Assembly (NCBI RefSeq): GCF_011806455.1
Contig: NZ_JAATOT010000004.1
Coordinates: 248,001-312,000 of the forward strand
DNA: 64,000 nucleotides
Source: Celeribacter sp. HF31
GTDB taxonomy: Bacteria > Pseudomonadota > Alphaproteobacteria > Rhodobacterales > Rhodobacteraceae
Reading direction: 5' to 3'
In this document: positions 37,398-46,949 of the stretch, piece after piece
How the letters are laid out: every line of letters begins with the position of its first letter
How positions within the stretch are numbered: position 1 is the stretch's first letter
Made by a program: the position numbers and the translations under genes
Notes under the pieces: model-generated
Told to the model about the DNA's origin: nothing
Seen by the model: the letters and a program-made list of their open reading frames with translations, nothing else
The model's database searches: none

Positions 37398-37414
37398 AAT
37401 GTGATACTGTAACA
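37398..37414. promoter_or_regulatory. Second Zur-like box, before the class III alcohol dehydrogenase
   Basis: AATGTGATACTGTAACA matches the hisI/COG0523 box in 15 of 17 positions. It lies 33 bp upstream of the dehydrogenase ATG. The match was made by eye between the two sites. Binding by Zur is inferred. Confidence 0.65.
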
Positions 37415-37447
37415 TCGTGAGACCACAGATGAACAGAGAGAACAGTC

Positions 37448-38611
37448 ATGAAAATCCGCGCTGCCGTCGCTTGGGAAGCCAACCGCCCGCTTGAAATCGA
37501 AGAGATCGACCTGGAAGGTCCCAAGGAAGGCGAAGTCCTCATCCGCATCGTCACCACCAGCCTGTGCCACACCGATATGTTCACCCTGTCGGGCGCCGAT
37601 CCAGAGGGCCTGTTCCCTGCCGTTCTGGGCCATGAGGCCGTCGGCATCGTCGAGGAACTGGGGGCAGGTGTGACCTCGCTGAAACCCGGCGATCACGTCA
37701 TCCCGCTTTACACGCCGGAGGACCCGAACTGCCCCTATATCAAATCCGGCAAAACCAACCTCTGCCAGACCATCCGCAAGACCCAAGGCCAGGGCGTCAT
37801 GCCCGATGGCACCTCGCGATTCAGCTATAAGGGCAAGATGATCCATCACTATATGGGCACCTCGACCTTCGCCGAATACACGGTTTTGCCGGAGATTGCG
37901 CTTGCGAAAATCTCGAAAGAGGCGCCGCTTGCGAAGGCTTCGGTCATGGGCTGTGCGATCCCGACCGGCATGGGTGCGGTGCGCAACACCGCCAAGGTCG
38001 AAGCCGGGGCGACGGTCGCCGTTTTCGGTCTGGGGGCCGTGGGCATGGCCGTCATTCAGGGCGCCAAAATGCAAGGCGCGTCGCGCATCATCGGCATTGA
38101 CACCAACCCGAACAAATTCGAACTGGTCCGGAGCCTCGGCGCCACCGAATGCATCAACCCAGCAGATTTCTCCGAGCCGATTCAGGACATCATCGTCGAG
38201 ATGACCGATGGCGGCGTGGATTATTCTTTTGAGTGCATCGGCAACGTCAATGTCATGCGTTCGGCGCTGGAATGCTGTCACAAGGGCTGGGGCGAATGCA
38301 CCGTGATCGGTGTTGCAGGTGCCGGTGAAGAGATTGCCACCCGTCCGTTCCAGCTTGTCACGGGCCGCGTCTGGCGTGGGTCGGCCTTTGGCGGCGTCTT
38401 GGGCCGGAGCCAGTTGCCGGGAATGGTTGATGAATGGTTGCGTGGCGATTTCGATGTCGATCCCTACATCACCCACAATATGACCCATGATCAGATCAAC
38501 ACGGCCTTCGATCTCTTGCATGCCGGAAAGTCGATCCGATCCGTGATCCACTTCCAGCCGGGGGAAACGATGCTGGTCAATGATTTGCCTGGCGTCATCG
38601 TGCCCGCGTGA
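37448..38611 (+). CDS. frmA: Class III alcohol dehydrogenase / S-(hydroxymethyl)glutathione dehydrogenase
   Basis: 387 residues. Catalytic zinc ligands are present: C40 (SLCHTD), H62 (GHEAVG) and C169 (GCAIPTG). The coenzyme motif is GLGAVGMAV, and the class III feature [19 protein letters not shown] is complete. The structural zinc lobe, normally four cysteines, reads [16 protein letters not shown]: positions 92 and 98 are Asp and Ile, and only C95 and C106 remain. It oxidises the formaldehyde-glutathione adduct. With the Zur-like box upstream it looks like a zinc-economising version. Confidence 0.9.
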   Translation: MKIRAAVAWEANRPLEIEEIDLEGPKEGEVLIRIVTTSLCHTDMFTLSGADPEGLFPAVLGHEAVGIVEELGAGVTSLKPGDHVIPLYTPEDPNCPYIKSGKTNLCQTIRKTQGQGVMPDGTSRFSYKGKMIHHYMGTSTFAEYTVLPEIALAKISKEAPLAKASVMGCAIPTGMGAVRNTAKVEAGATVAVFGLGAVGMAVIQGAKMQGASRIIGIDTNPNKFELVRSLGATECINPADFSEPIQDIIVEMTDGGVDYSFECIGNVNVMRSALECCHKGWGECTVIGVAGAGEEIATRPFQLVTGRVWRGSAFGGVLGRSQLPGMVDEWLRGDFDVDPYITHNMTHDQINTAFDLLHAGKSIRSVIHFQPGETMLVNDLPGVIVPA

Positions 38612-38657
38612 TTGTACCGGGCGTGATCTGACCTGTGTAATCTGACCTGCGGGCCAG

Positions 38658-38696
38658 TCAAAAAAGGAAAAGGGCGCGCCAGAGACTGGCGCGCCC
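38658..38696 (-). terminator. Terminator of the copper receptor gene
   Basis: A 10-bp stem (GGGCGCGCCA with TGGCGCGCCC) with a 5-base loop, read on the minus strand, is followed by TTTTCCTTTTTT. It lies between the converging dehydrogenase and receptor genes. Confidence 0.85.
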
Positions 38697-38703
38697 GCAA
38701 GGA

Positions 38704-40767
38704 TCAGAACTGCACCTGCATCGTCAGGTAGACATTCCGCCCCGGTTCGTTGACGCGCTCAACGGAAGTGTCATAGCTGTTCGAGCGGTTGAGGTGGGTC
38801 GCATAGGCCTTGTCAAAAACGTTATCTATTCCTGCCATAAGCGTGACGCTGTCATTCAGCGCATAGGACCCGAACAGATCGAGTGTCGCATAGCCCGGGG
38901 TCTCGCCCGCATCGAGAACGGTGTAGATACGATCCTGTTTCGACGCCCAGTTGAGGCGCGCGCCCGCTTGCCAGAGTTCGGCATCATAGGTCGCGCTCAG
39001 CGTGCCTTGCAGTGGCGGAATTTGTCCCAAAGCCCCTCCATCGGTCTTGTTGGCCCCATAGGTGTAGCTCATATCCCCCGCCAGGATCACCTGTCCGAGG
39101 GTCCAGCTGCCGGACAGTTCGATCCCCGCCAGCTCTGCGTCGATATTGCGATAGGTCGTCACCCCGCTCATCGACCCGGGCCACGCGGTTTTCTCCTCAA
39201 GAATATAGTCGTTGACCCGGTCGTAAAACACCGTGGCGGTCAGGCTGTAGGTCTCCGTTTGGGTTTTCAGGCCGAAATCGAGCTGGGTGTGTTTTTCCGG
39301 GTCGATGTCCGGATTGCCCACATAGGAGGGCACCCCGTTCATACCACGGGAAAACGCACGCTCGTTGGCATCGGCGGTGCGCACAGACCGGGACAGGCCG
39401 GCGAAAACCAACGTTCCCGAAGACAGGTGATGTTCGTAGCGGATGAGACCGCCAAAATTGTCCTCGGTTTTGTCTTCGGTGAAATCGGTGCCATAGACCA
39501 TCTGATAATAATCATTGGCCGTGGTCGAAGACGACCCCACCGTAACATCCGCCTCATCCGCACGCGCTGTGACATGGTCGTAGCGCAGGCCGAGTTTCAA
39601 CGTGGAGTGCGCGCTGAGTGTCGTTTCGGTCTCCCCGAAAACCCCAAGCTGCGCAATGGTCACATCAGGCCAACTGAGCGACGAGGGGTTAGCGAGGTTG
39701 ATCGGCATGCTTCCCATGCTGGAATAGCCAAGCGCACGGCGCGTGTTGGCCTGATAATCCACACCGATCCGGGCGGTGGTCATGCCGAAATCGAGATGGC
39801 CTTCAAGGCTGCCCCCCACGGTATCGGAGGTTGTCGGCGCAAGCATCTTCATCGACGCGGGGGTGCGCAGGGTATAGTTGTCCATGGTGTGATCGACGTT
39901 CGAGCTGTAGAGCACCCCTTCGATCCGGGTAAGCCGTCCGGCATCGACATCGACACCGCCGCGCAGACGGTAAGTCATGGTCTCGGACAGCGGGCTGTCC
40001 ATCTGCGCACCCGCGAATTTCACGTCTTCGGCACGGTCCTTTTCGATATCGAGCGCAAGATCTACACTGTCAGTGGCATAACCAAAGGTGACGCCCGCAC
40101 TTTTTTGCGTAAAGCCGCTGCGCACCTCGTTGCCATTGCCGTCTTCGTAATCATCCGAGCTTTTGCGCTCGCCGGAAAACTCTGCATAGAAGCCATTGCC
40201 CAAATCTGCGGACACAGTCCCGGCGATGCCATAGCCATTGCCGTTTGAATTCACGCCCGTGGTCAAAGAACCGGCAAACATTTTTCCGGGTTCGAACTCC
40301 GGGGCCTCGCGCTCAAGGCGCACCGTGCCACCAGAACCGCCCGGCCCGTTTGTCACGCTGGTGTAGCCTTTTTCGACGATGACTTTATCCGCACGATAGA
40401 ACGCAGCGATGGAGGTCGGCGGGTCCATTCGGTTCGGGCAACCGCCATAGGTAAAGCCACCTGCGTCGATCACGTTGAGCTGATTTTTTTGCATGCCGCG
40501 AATGATGATGTCGATGCCATGTGCGCCCATCCGTCTGCCGGATACACCGGGAATGGTGGACAGAAGCGCGCCACCGTCGAGACCGGAAGGCACCGGCATA
40601 AGCGCCGGGTCGAACGCGTAGGTTTGCGCGGTTTGCGCCACGCTTTGTTGGCCTTCAACAATGATCGTATCAAGCGTTAAAATGTCATCCTGAGCATAGG
40701 CCAGGGTCGAGATGGTGCTCATCAAAAGAGCGGTCGCGCCGAGGCGCACCGTGTGTTGAGTGGTCAT
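38704..40767 (-). CDS. TonB-dependent copper receptor (OprC/NosA family)
   Basis: 687 residues: signal peptide cut near AYAQ, TonB-box-like LDTIIVEG, plug (GVSGRRMGAHGIDIIIRGM) and a 22-strand-type barrel ending in aromatic F. The CxxxM copper ligands are C110 and M114 (GGCPNRMDPP) and the HxM ligands are H293 and M295 (VDHTMDNY). The spacing is nearly that of OprC of Pseudomonas (C143/M147, H323/M325). GAGGG precedes the ATG. A DUF2946 gene upstream on the same strand supports a copper role. Confidence 0.9.
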   Translation of the reverse strand: MTTQHTVRLGATALLMSTISTLAYAQDDILTLDTIIVEGQQSVAQTAQTYAFDPALMPVPSGLDGGALLSTIPGVSGRRMGAHGIDIIIRGMQKNQLNVIDAGGFTYGGCPNRMDPPTSIAAFYRADKVIVEKGYTSVTNGPGGSGGTVRLEREAPEFEPGKMFAGSLTTGVNSNGNGYGIAGTVSADLGNGFYAEFSGERKSSDDYEDGNGNEVRSGFTQKSAGVTFGYATDSVDLALDIEKDRAEDVKFAGAQMDSPLSETMTYRLRGGVDVDAGRLTRIEGVLYSSNVDHTMDNYTLRTPASMKMLAPTTSDTVGGSLEGHLDFGMTTARIGVDYQANTRRALGYSSMGSMPINLANPSSLSWPDVTIAQLGVFGETETTLSAHSTLKLGLRYDHVTARADEADVTVGSSSTTANDYYQMVYGTDFTEDKTEDNFGGLIRYEHHLSSGTLVFAGLSRSVRTADANERAFSRGMNGVPSYVGNPDIDPEKHTQLDFGLKTQTETYSLTATVFYDRVNDYILEEKTAWPGSMSGVTTYRNIDAELAGIELSGSWTLGQVILAGDMSYTYGANKTDGGALGQIPPLQGTLSATYDAELWQAGARLNWASKQDRIYTVLDAGETPGYATLDLFGSYALNDSVTLMAGIDNVFDKAYATHLNRSNSYDTSVERVNEPGRNVYLTMQVQF

Positions 40768-40869
40768 GTGTGTCCCTCTGGGAATGGTATCTGGTCATAT
40801 GGTTTGGGCCCGGACGTGACCGACGAGCGGTTCAGGTCCGGGAAAAGCCCTTACGGGCGTGGCATGTGA

Positions 40870-41283
40870 TCAGAGCGTCAGAGGTGGTGCGCGGCTGGTG
40901 CGGCTAAAATCGCGACGGGCGACCAAAAGGACCTCGGTCGCAGACGGGGCAATCTCTGCGGGATGATGCGCTACCGGTAAAACGGGGATCGCACAGGCCG
41001 ACACGAAGAAAGCGGCACCGAGAACACAATAAGGACAGTCCGCCCCACCTGTCGCATCATCCGATGGCACGTCCCGGACATCGCCAGTCGAGGTGTCAAA
41101 GACAAGCGTGGCGCCATTTCCCGGCGTGCTACAAATCTGCAGAAGAACTTCGGTGTCCGACAGGACGATCCCGCCGCGGGTATTGGGCTGGAAAGCGACT
41201 GCGAACTGGACGGACAAGAGAACAGCAAGGCAGGCGGCCCAGAAGCCACGCAAAACCCGCTTATTCAGAAACTTGTCCCCCAT
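40870..41283 (-). CDS. DUF2946 small exported protein
   Basis: 137 residues: a basic start, one hydrophobic signal/anchor (GFWAACLAVLLSVQFAVAF), ICSTPGNG and the CPYC motif in GADCPYCVLGAAFF, then a second hydrophobic patch. DUF2946 members accompany copper and iron TonB receptors. It lies 102 bp upstream of the OprC-type gene, probably in one transcript, and may help pass copper across the periplasm (inference). Confidence 0.8.
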   Translation of the reverse strand: MGDKFLNKRVLRGFWAACLAVLLSVQFAVAFQPNTRGGIVLSDTEVLLQICSTPGNGATLVFDTSTGDVRDVPSDDATGGADCPYCVLGAAFFVSACAIPVLPVAHHPAEIAPSATEVLLVARRDFSRTSRAPPLTL

Positions 41284-41313
41284 GACTTTCGTATGTTCAC
41301 AAGTTCATGAAAA

Positions 41314-41342
41314 TGCAACTGAGAATTTTCAGATCCATTGCA
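41314..41342. promoter_or_regulatory. Inverted repeat upstream of the DUF2946/copper-receptor genes
   Basis: Inside TGCAA ... TTGCA lies CTGAGAATTTTCAG, palindromic but for one pair. It is 31 bp upstream of the DUF2946 start and could be an operator for a metal regulator. I do not recognise the protein that would bind. Confidence 0.35.
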
Positions 41343-41453
41343 GCTGTATGTAGAACGGCGGGCGTGAAAATGTGTTCCTCTTTCAAACTTGGGAAACATT
41401 CCACGCGCGCTTTCACTGAGGTGCAGAAATAGATCGCTTCCTCTATTCATTTC

Positions 41454-44400
41454 TCAGTGAAAATCGCGGCTCGGAAACAACCGCTTGGCCTGTTCTCGCG
41501 GATGACGGGCACGGGGCGGGTAGCGTGGTGGTCTAGGGGCGTCGTCGGCTTGGGGCTGGGTGATGCCGATGGCGTCGTTGAGCGGATGCCCCAGCTCTGA
41601 GAGCTTGTGCGACAGGTCTTCGATGTAATCGGCGATGAGGTGGATGACGATGCCTTCGCGCTCCAGCCGCCCGGTGACGCGCAACAGCCTGCCGCCCATG
41701 ACGATGCGACGGAAACGCTCGTAAACCTTGGGCCAGACCACGACATTTGAGACGCCGGTTTCGTCTTCGAGCGTCAGGAAGATCACGCCTGAGGCCGTGC
41801 CAGGGCGCTGGCGCGTGATCACGAGGCCGCAGACGGTGGTGCGGATGAGCGGTGCCGTTGGCAGGCGGTCGTGTGGCGTCAGGCCGGGGAGTGACGGGCG
41901 CAAGAGCTCCATCGGATGGGCGCGGAGCGTCAGGCGCAGCGCGACGTAATCCTCCACGACCTCTTCGCCCAAATGCATGTTGGGCAGGATCACATCGGGT
42001 TCACGAATGCCCTCACCATCGAGCGGGTCGGAGAACAGAGGCAAGGGTTTCGGAGCGCGGATCGCGCGGACCTGCCATAGCGCATCGCGGCGCGTCAGCC
42101 CCATGCCGATGAAGGCGTCCGCCTCGGCCAGTCGCTCAAGCACGGAGGGCGCGACACCGGCGCGGAGCCAGACGCTTTCCGGGTCTTGGTAGCCGTTGCC
42201 GCGCGCCGCTGTGATCCAACCCGCGTCTTCCTCGCGAAAGCCTTTGATCTGTCGAAATCCGAGACGCAGCGCCAGCGCCCCGTCGGCGCGGCGTTCCAAC
42301 AGGTTGTCCCAGTCGGAATGGTTGACGCAAACGGGACGCACCTCGATGCCGTGGTCGCGGACATCGCGCACGATCTGCGCCGGGGCGTAGAATCCCATCG
42401 GTTGGGAATTGAGCAGAGCACAGGCAAACACCGCCGGGTGGTGGCATTTGAGCCAGGACGACACATAGGTCAGCATGGCAAAGGCGGCCGCGTGGCTTTC
42501 GGGAAAGCCGTAATCGGCAAAGCCCTCGATCTGGCCGAAACAGGCCTCCGCGATCTCCTGGCTGTAGCCATTCCCCATCATGCCGCGCACGAACCGGTCG
42601 CGATGCTCGCCAATGGTGCCCATGCGCCGGAAAGAGGCCAGCGAGCGTCGCAGCTTGTCGGCCTCTTCCGCCGAATAGCCCGCGCCGACGACGGCGATCT
42701 GCATGGCTTGTTCTTGGAAGAGCGGCACGCCAAGTGTCTTACGCGTGACCTCTTCGAGCGCAGGCCCAAAGGGTTCGGGCGCCTCCAATCCCTGTCGCCG
42801 CCGAATGTAAGGCTTGACCATGCCGCCCTGAATGGGGCCGGGGCGCACGATGGCGACCTCGATCACCAGATCGTAAAACGTGGCGGGCTTCATCCGCGGC
42901 AGGAAATTCATCTGCGCTCGGCTTTCGACCTGAAACACCCCCACCGCATCGGCGCGTTGCAGCATCTCATAGGTCGTGCGGTCCTCCTGCGGCACGGTGT
43001 CGAGGGTCAGGCGCGTCTTCTCATGTGCGTCCAAAAGATCGAAGCTTTTGCGCAGACAGGTGAGCATCCCGAGGCTCAGAATATCGACCTTGAGAATGCC
43101 CAAGGCGTCGATGTCGTCCTTATCCCATTCGATCACCGTGCGGTTTTCCATCGCCGCGTTCTCGATGGGGCACAGCTCGTCGAGACGCCCGCGCGTGATG
43201 ATGAAGCCACCGACATGCTGGCTCAGGTGACGCGGAAATCCGATGATCTCGCCGATCAGTTCAATCGTCTGCGCCAGCCGCCGGTCTTTGGGGTTGAGGC
43301 CCAACTCTTTCGCCCGCTCCATATCCGCGCCGGAATTGGTCAGGCCCCAGATGTCGCCCGACAGCCGCGCGGTGAGGTCTTGGGACAGGCCCATGACCTT
43401 GCCGACCTCCCGGATCGCGGCGCGGGTGCGAAAATGGATCACGGTCGCACACAGCCCGGCACGGTGGCGACCGTATTTCTCATAAATCCACTGGATGACT
43501 TCTTCGCGGCGTTCGTGTTCGAAATCCACGTCAATATCAGGCGGCTCGCCCCGATGCCGCGAAATAAAGCGCTCGAACACCATGCCGATCATGTCGGGCG
43601 ACACGTCGGTGATGCCTAAGAGGTAACAGAGGATGGAATTGGCCGCCGAGCCGCGCCCTTGGCAGAGGATGCCGCGCGACCGGGCCTCCCCAACGATGTC
43701 ATGGACGGTGAGGAAATAGGGCGCGTAGTTGAGTTCTCCGATCAGGGACAGTTCCTTGTCCATCAACTGATGTACGCGCTCGGTCGCCCCCTCTGGATAA
43801 CGGCGGTGCAGCCCGTCGCGCGCCAGCCGGACAAGCCGGTCCTGCGGTGCTTCGCCCTCCGACATCTCGTCGGGATATTCATAGCTCAGTTCAGAGAGAT
43901 CGAAGCCACAGCGCGCAGTGATCTCCAGCGTGCGTTTGAGCGCCGCCGGGTGGTTGCGATAAAGCCGCGCCATGTCGGCGGCACCTTTGAGACGACGTTC
44001 GGCATTGGGCAGCGCCTTCGTGCCGATCCGGTCGATGGTCAGCCCTTCGCGCAGACAGGTCAGCACATCCGCAAGCCTGCGCCGCCGCCCGTGATGCATC
44101 AGCACATCGCCTACGGCCACCATCGGCGTCGAACACCTGAGCGCCAGCCTGGCACAGGAGTCGAACCATCTCTGATCGGAGCCGTCATAGCGCGGGGCGG
44201 CGCCGAGGAAAACCTGACCGGGATAGCGACGTTGGAGGGTTTGGAGGGCTGGTTGCGCGCGGGTCAGATCCCTGGGCGGCAGAGCGATCAGGATCATCCC
44301 CTGACACCCTGTTTCCAAATCTTTTAGATCAAGATGACACTCGGCCTTTTCCGCCCGCCGCTTGCCCAAGGTCAAAAGCCGCGACAGCCGGTGATAGGCC

Positions 44401-44801
44401 GCACGGTCCGTGGGCAGCGCGAGCCATTCGACGGGACTGTCGCGCAGCACAAGCCGGCTGCCGACGATGAGTTTCGGGAGCTTTGGAGTCAGCGGAACGG
44501 GGAGGTCTTGCGGCGACCCAAACTCCTGCCGCGAACAGGGATCGACCTGATGCGAGGAGCGCACGCGAAGCTGTTCGGCGACCTCTTCGCGGAGCGTCTT
44601 GAGCGCCGAGTAGGCCCGCACAACGCCCGCGAGCGTGTTGCGGTCGGTGATCGCGATGGCCTCAAGGCCCAGCTCTGCGGCGCGCAGCATCAGTTCCTCG
44701 GGATGCGAGGCACCGGTGAGGAAGGTGAAGTTCGAGGTGACGCAAAGCTCGGCGTAAGAGGCGGGCTGGGGATGAGTATTTGGACTGCAATGAAGGCTCA
44801 T
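41454..44801 (-). CDS. dnaE2: Error-prone DNA polymerase DnaE2
   Basis: 1115 residues from ATG 44801, which overlaps the imuB stop by four bases. The PHP domain begins at YAELCVTSNFTFLTGASHPEEL. The polymerase core has the acidic triad region PPDIDVDFEHERREE. Finger/HhH and C-terminal OB domains (GLVITRQRPGTASGVIFLTLEDETG) follow. It lacks the epsilon/tau-binding tail of replicative DnaE. With ImuA and ImuB it performs damage-induced translesion synthesis. Confidence 0.95.
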   Translation of the reverse strand: MSLHCSPNTHPQPASYAELCVTSNFTFLTGASHPEELMLRAAELGLEAIAITDRNTLAGVVRAYSALKTLREEVAEQLRVRSSHQVDPCSRQEFGSPQDLPVPLTPKLPKLIVGSRLVLRDSPVEWLALPTDRAAYHRLSRLLTLGKRRAEKAECHLDLKDLETGCQGMILIALPPRDLTRAQPALQTLQRRYPGQVFLGAAPRYDGSDQRWFDSCARLALRCSTPMVAVGDVLMHHGRRRRLADVLTCLREGLTIDRIGTKALPNAERRLKGAADMARLYRNHPAALKRTLEITARCGFDLSELSYEYPDEMSEGEAPQDRLVRLARDGLHRRYPEGATERVHQLMDKELSLIGELNYAPYFLTVHDIVGEARSRGILCQGRGSAANSILCYLLGITDVSPDMIGMVFERFISRHRGEPPDIDVDFEHERREEVIQWIYEKYGRHRAGLCATVIHFRTRAAIREVGKVMGLSQDLTARLSGDIWGLTNSGADMERAKELGLNPKDRRLAQTIELIGEIIGFPRHLSQHVGGFIITRGRLDELCPIENAAMENRTVIEWDKDDIDALGILKVDILSLGMLTCLRKSFDLLDAHEKTRLTLDTVPQEDRTTYEMLQRADAVGVFQVESRAQMNFLPRMKPATFYDLVIEVAIVRPGPIQGGMVKPYIRRRQGLEAPEPFGPALEEVTRKTLGVPLFQEQAMQIAVVGAGYSAEEADKLRRSLASFRRMGTIGEHRDRFVRGMMGNGYSQEIAEACFGQIEGFADYGFPESHAAAFAMLTYVSSWLKCHHPAVFACALLNSQPMGFYAPAQIVRDVRDHGIEVRPVCVNHSDWDNLLERRADGALALRLGFRQIKGFREEDAGWITAARGNGYQDPESVWLRAGVAPSVLERLAEADAFIGMGLTRRDALWQVRAIRAPKPLPLFSDPLDGEGIREPDVILPNMHLGEEVVEDYVALRLTLRAHPMELLRPSLPGLTPHDRLPTAPLIRTTVCGLVITRQRPGTASGVIFLTLEDETGVSNVVVWPKVYERFRRIVMGGRLLRVTGRLEREGIVIHLIADYIEDLSHKLSELGHPLNDAIGITQPQADDAPRPPRYPPRARHPREQAKRLFPSRDFH

Positions 44802-46252
44802 GCGAATTCTCCTTGCACGAACCAGCCGGGATTTTGTGGGGTGTGATAGAGCCAGAGGCGGCGGCCTTCGCGGGTTTCGATCCGCCAGTAATCGCGTACA
44901 CCGGAGCGCCACGCCTCATCGGGCAGCCACCATTCCGGCGCGATGCGTTCGGGGCCGATGGCGCGCCCGGTGGTGAGCGACATGCGGCGCCAGCGGAACC
45001 GCGCGGGAGGCTCGGCGCCATGACCGGCAAGCGGTTCGGGAGGGAAGAGGCGCAGGGGGCGCGGGCGCGGGCAGGACCACGCGCTGTCGGGCGTGCTAAA
45101 GGCGGCGGGGGCGATGGTAAAGCTACGCTCGGGGATATGGCTGTCGGCGGGGAGGACGCGTTGGATGTTGTCCAGCCCGATGCGCGTGCCGATCCGGGTG
45201 ATCAGGTCGTTGAGCTGATCGGGGGAGGTTTGCGCGCTGCCGATCTGTTGCACGGGGAGCGGTTCGACCTGTGTGGCTTCCAACCGGATCTGGTCGATGC
45301 CAAAGCCCGCGTCCACCTCGCCCACGCCGCGTTCGAACAGGGGTAGAATTCGATGCGGATCGCGCATCGGCGCGGCGAGGCGCAGCTCGACCTGCGGACT
45401 GCCTTGATCGACCCGGCGCAGGGTCAGCGTAAGGTGGCGCGCGCCCATTTCATAGCGGTTGAGCTTGTCGCAGAGCGGGTCCAGCAGGCGCGCTGTGAGG
45501 CCCATCACATCCTCTGTCAGGCCGACGGGTTCCGGCAGGCTCATGCGGGTCGCAAACTGCGGTGGTTCGGTCTCGGGCGTGACGGGTTCGGGGATGTGCC
45601 CCATGGCTTGATCGAGACGCAGCAAAAGATCAGGGCCGAAACGGCGGGCCAAAGGCGCACGGGCGGCCTCCGCCAGATCGCCAATGTTCCTCAGGCCGAG
45701 ACGTTGCAGGGCGGTGATGGTGGTGTCTTCAAGGCGGAGCGCGGCAACTGGCAGATCGGTGAGGGCTTCCTTTCCCGTCCCAAAATGCGCAAAGGCCCAA
45801 GCAGCACCTCGGGTCCCCGCGCATCCCAGACGGAGCGTCAGCCCGGCCCGCTTCGCACGGGCTTGAATATCCGCGAGCATCTCCGCTTCGCCGCCCCAAA
45901 GATGCGTCGAACCCGTGACATCCAGCACCAACCCATGCATTCCATCACGCCCCACCCAAGGGCAATAGCGCGTTGCCCATCGACGCAGCATGGCGAGAAA
46001 CCGGGCGTCGAGATCGGGGCGCGCGGGCTGGCTGATCAGATCGGGACAAAAGGCGCGGGCGTCGGCAAAGCTCATGCCGCGCGTCAGGCCGAGCCGTTCG
46101 GCGCGCTTGTTGAGGCAATAAATCTGTTCGGTGTTGTTCGACTTGAGTGTGATCGCGAAGGGGCCATCAACTGCGCGCGCGCGCAGAACCCGGTCGCTCG
46201 CCAACCGGGGAAACCACATGCACACGACGCGTTTTGTGATCCCATCGAACAT
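44798..46252 (-). CDS. imuB: ImuB, Y-family polymerase-like adaptor
   Basis: 484 residues from ATG 46252 (GGAG six bases before; a TTG 12 bases earlier is less likely). Y-family fold with palm start CMWFPRLASDRVLR and VLDVTGSTHLWGG. ImuB proteins lack the full catalytic acidic set and act as a hub linking DnaE2 to the beta clamp. The start lies inside the 3' end of imuA, an 86-bp overlap that implies coupling. Confidence 0.92.
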   Translation of the reverse strand: MFDGITKRVVCMWFPRLASDRVLRARAVDGPFAITLKSNNTEQIYCLNKRAERLGLTRGMSFADARAFCPDLISQPARPDLDARFLAMLRRWATRYCPWVGRDGMHGLVLDVTGSTHLWGGEAEMLADIQARAKRAGLTLRLGCAGTRGAAWAFAHFGTGKEALTDLPVAALRLEDTTITALQRLGLRNIGDLAEAARAPLARRFGPDLLLRLDQAMGHIPEPVTPETEPPQFATRMSLPEPVGLTEDVMGLTARLLDPLCDKLNRYEMGARHLTLTLRRVDQGSPQVELRLAAPMRDPHRILPLFERGVGEVDAGFGIDQIRLEATQVEPLPVQQIGSAQTSPDQLNDLITRIGTRIGLDNIQRVLPADSHIPERSFTIAPAAFSTPDSAWSCPRPRPLRLFPPEPLAGHGAEPPARFRWRRMSLTTGRAIGPERIAPEWWLPDEAWRSGVRDYWRIETREGRRLWLYHTPQNPGWFVQGEFA

Positions 46253-46745
46253 TCCAGGCTCCAAATGTTCCTGATTTGTTCTTTTTAATTTCCCATCGCA
46301 TCAGAGTCGAGTCCTCGCTTTGTGTGTCAAAGATCGGCGCGGCATGCCAACGGGTCTCGGCGGCGTTTGACCCTATGCCTTCGGGAATGATGCAAAGCCC
46401 CGTGGTGCCGCCTGCCTTGGCCGCAAGTTGCAACCGACGTCCCTCGCGCAGGTTCAGCGGGCGGGTGATCTCAATGACGACAAAGGGCAGCGCGCCGTCT
46501 TTCAGCGCCTCTTCGGCGACGGCGAGAGCATCGGTCTGATCCTTGGGGCGGGCAAGCAACAGACGTGCCGGGTTGAAGATCGGCAAAAGCCCCTGAGGCA
46601 TGAGTGTGTCAGAGTGCCAACTTTCCCTGATCCACAGGCAGGCCCCCGCAGCGGCCATGGCGGCGAAGCTCATGGAGCTGGGACCATAGACCTCATGGAC
46701 CCGCGCAGGGCGCAAGGGAAAGACAGTGTGGAAATCGACTCGCAT
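46167..46745 (-). CDS. imuA: ImuA, RecA-like mutasome protein
   Basis: 192 residues, RARPVHEVYGP-type beginning (LRPARVHEVYGPSS) and CLWIRE, as in alphaproteobacterial ImuA. It is required with ImuB and DnaE2 for SOS mutagenesis. A LexA box lies immediately upstream. The C-terminal 28 codons overlap imuB. Confidence 0.9.
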   Translation of the reverse strand: MRVDFHTVFPLRPARVHEVYGPSSMSFAAMAAAGACLWIRESWHSDTLMPQGLLPIFNPARLLLARPKDQTDALAVAEEALKDGALPFVVIEITRPLNLREGRRLQLAAKAGGTTGLCIIPEGIGSNAAETRWHAAPIFDTQSEDSTLMRWEIKKNKSGTFGAWNVRWDHKTRRVHVVSPVGERPGSARARS

Positions 46746-46750
46746 GAATG

Positions 46751-46765
46751 GAACGTAATGGGAAC
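46751..46765. promoter_or_regulatory. LexA (SOS) box of the imuA-imuB-dnaE2 operon
   Basis: GAACGTAATGGGAAC is an exact match to the alphaproteobacterial direct-repeat LexA site GAAC-N7-GAAC (GTTC-N7-GTTC on the coding strand). It ends five bases from the imuA start codon, so it overlaps the ribosome-site region and the transcript start must be very close. Confidence 0.88.
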
Positions 46766-46949
46766 ATTTGAGTTCGGCAATTGGGCCTACGGTCGAAAGC
46801 GATGTCCAGCATGACGCTCAGCGTCAAACAGGGAGTACATATCCCAGAGCATATGGTACGCAGACACATGACTTAGATTTTCCATCTCGCTCGCACGCCA
46901 ACACGGACTTCTCCGTGACCAGTGTCGTGCGCCGATGAAAGGAAAATCT

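Noticed and set aside
42186-43619. A 477-codon plus-strand frame opposite dnaE2
   Set aside because: The opposite strand encodes a complete DnaE2. High GC content makes such mirror frames common here.
46848-46865. GAGCATATGGTACGCAG as a left-end transposase site
   Set aside because: Only the first seven bases resemble GAGCATAAACGTGCA at 54351-54364. That level of match is expected by chance.
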